Below are positions 4,885 to 5,250 of a stretch of DNA of 5,250 nucleotides, one piece after another; position 1 is the first letter of the stretch, and every line of letters starts with the position of its first letter. Position numbers and translations under genes: made by a program. The notes below the pieces were generated by a model. It made no database searches. It saw only the letters and a program-made list of their open reading frames with translations, and was not told where the DNA came from. Source of the stretch: Actinomycetota bacterium (GTDB lineage: Bacteria; Actinomycetota; Thermoleophilia; Gaiellales; Gaiellaceae); NCBI GenBank assembly GCA_019234175.1, contig JAFALP010000344.1:1-5250 (forward strand), given 5' to 3'.

Positions 4885-4906
4885 GGCCTGATCCTAGGCT
4901 TACGCC
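4885..4906. promoter_or_regulatory. 22-bp divergent intergenic region with two overlapping, mirrored -10 elements
   Basis: The whole space between two GTG starts is 6 + 10 + 6 bases. The central ATCCTAGGCT (4891-4900) reads TAGGCT on the + strand (4895-4900) and TAGGAT on the - strand (4896-4891). The two hexamers overlap by the TA inside the palindrome CCTAGG. Each ends exactly six bases from its GTG, so both transcripts would start at the first base of the start codon. No strong -35 is visible; CTGAAG (minus strand, 4920-4915), 18 bases upstream of TAGGAT, is a weak candidate. As an alternative, the AGG triplets on both strands could act as weak ribosome sites of leadered transcripts beginning inside the opposite gene. 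Confidence 0.55.
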
Positions 4907-5250
4907 GTGAGGCACTTCAGTCCGGAGGAGGCGAACGCCGAGCTCGAGCACGTGCGGCCGCTCGTCGAGCAGATGGTCGAGCACCGGCGCGCGCACGTGG
5001 AGGCGCTCTCCGAGCAGGAGGCGCTGGAGACGCGCATCAAGGGGAACGGCGGCGGGATCCCGCCCGCGGTCCTCGCCGACGCGGCCGCCGCCGTCGAGCG
5101 GGAAGAGCGCGCGATCGCGCGCGCGGTCGACGCCATCGCCGAGCACGGCGCCGAGGTCAAGGACATCGACGAGGGGCTGATCGACTTCCCCGCGCTGCAC
5201 CAGGGCGAGACAGTGCTGCTCTGCTGGAGGCTGGGCGAGGACGAGATCGG
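4907..5250 (+). CDS. DUF2203 family protein, 3'-truncated by the window edge
   Basis: The frame stays open from GTG 4907 to the window end, giving 114 codons. It matches the DUF2203 family, small proteins of about 120-140 aa of unknown function, so probably only the last 10-25 residues are missing. Landmarks: the N-terminal [20 protein letters not shown] (residues 4-23), a long charged helix, the loop [14 protein letters not shown] (45-58), a second helix (about 59-81), then the family end motif [14 protein letters not shown] (83-96) and [12 protein letters not shown] (103-114). The pattern of two long helices suggests a helical hairpin or coiled coil. No membrane segment is seen. GTG 4907 gives exactly the family N-terminus. 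There is no good Shine-Dalgarno (only AGG, eight bases upstream); TAGGCT six bases upstream suggests a leaderless transcript. Family identification is confident; function is unknown. Confidence 0.9.
   Translation, partial: MRHFSPEEANAELEHVRPLVEQMVEHRRAHVEALSEQEALETRIKGNGGGIPPAVLADAAAAVEREERAIARAVDAIAEHGAEVKDIDEGLIDFPALHQGETVLLCWRLGEDEI

Noticed and set aside
4900..5166. Minus-strand 88-codon Ser/Ala/Arg-rich frame
   Set aside because: It is antisense to the DUF2203 gene, whose family motifs are clear; low-complexity shadow.
3416..5200. Very long open frame on the minus strand (594 codons) across the nuclease-family, protease and DUF2203 region
   Set aside because: Highly Arg/Ala/Asp-rich translation with no family motif; it overlaps three genes with clear family signatures. 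Typical of high-G+C antisense frames.
1..5250. parS sites near parB
   Set aside because: No match or near match to TGTTTCACGTGAAACA was seen on reading the window.

Overview
The window looks like a high-G+C actinobacterial chromosome segment (about two thirds G+C by eye). The best guess is a deep-branching actinobacterium such as the class Thermoleophilia. That rests on GTG starts, TAnnnT -10 elements set close to start codons, a DUF151/bifunctional-nuclease gene with the acidic C-terminal tail seen in actinobacteria, and a DUF2203 gene. The class-level placement is inference. I see no mobile element, CRISPR array, phage gene or clear sign of transfer; this reads as ordinary core chromosome.

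Left part (1-3067, all +): the 3' two thirds or so of a chromosome-partitioning parB runs with a 14-base overlap into a compact three-gene ABC-2 exporter operon. This holds an ATPase closely resembling NodI and two different NodJ/DrrB-like permeases of almost equal length (254 and 253 aa). Start and stop codons overlap at both junctions (TGATG, GTGA), so the three proteins are probably made together as an exporter with an ATPase dimer and a permease heterodimer. Its substrate cannot be read from the sequence.

Middle (3064-3654, all -): read in transcription order there is an uncharacterised 82-aa protein gene, a tRNA-Ile(GAT) gene 26 bases further on, and a small two-helix membrane protein gene (51 aa, or 66 aa from an upstream start). 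The exporter operon converges on the last of these with its stop codon interleaved in a CTAG palindrome.

Right part (3713-5250): a bifunctional-nuclease-family (DUF151) gene (+) converges, again through a shared CTAG, on a CPBP-family intramembrane protease gene (-). That gene diverges from a 3'-truncated DUF2203 gene (+) across only 22 bases. Those 22 bases form a mirror-symmetric arrangement of two overlapping -10-like hexamers, each exactly six bases from a GTG start, which suggests a bidirectional leaderless promoter. The same six-base spacing occurs before the exporter ATPase gene.

No new multi-gene defence or metabolic system is evident. The most interesting signals are regulatory and architectural: the mirrored leaderless promoter, the repeated CTAG stop-codon overlaps, and a hairpin in the tRNA leader that competes with the acceptor stem.
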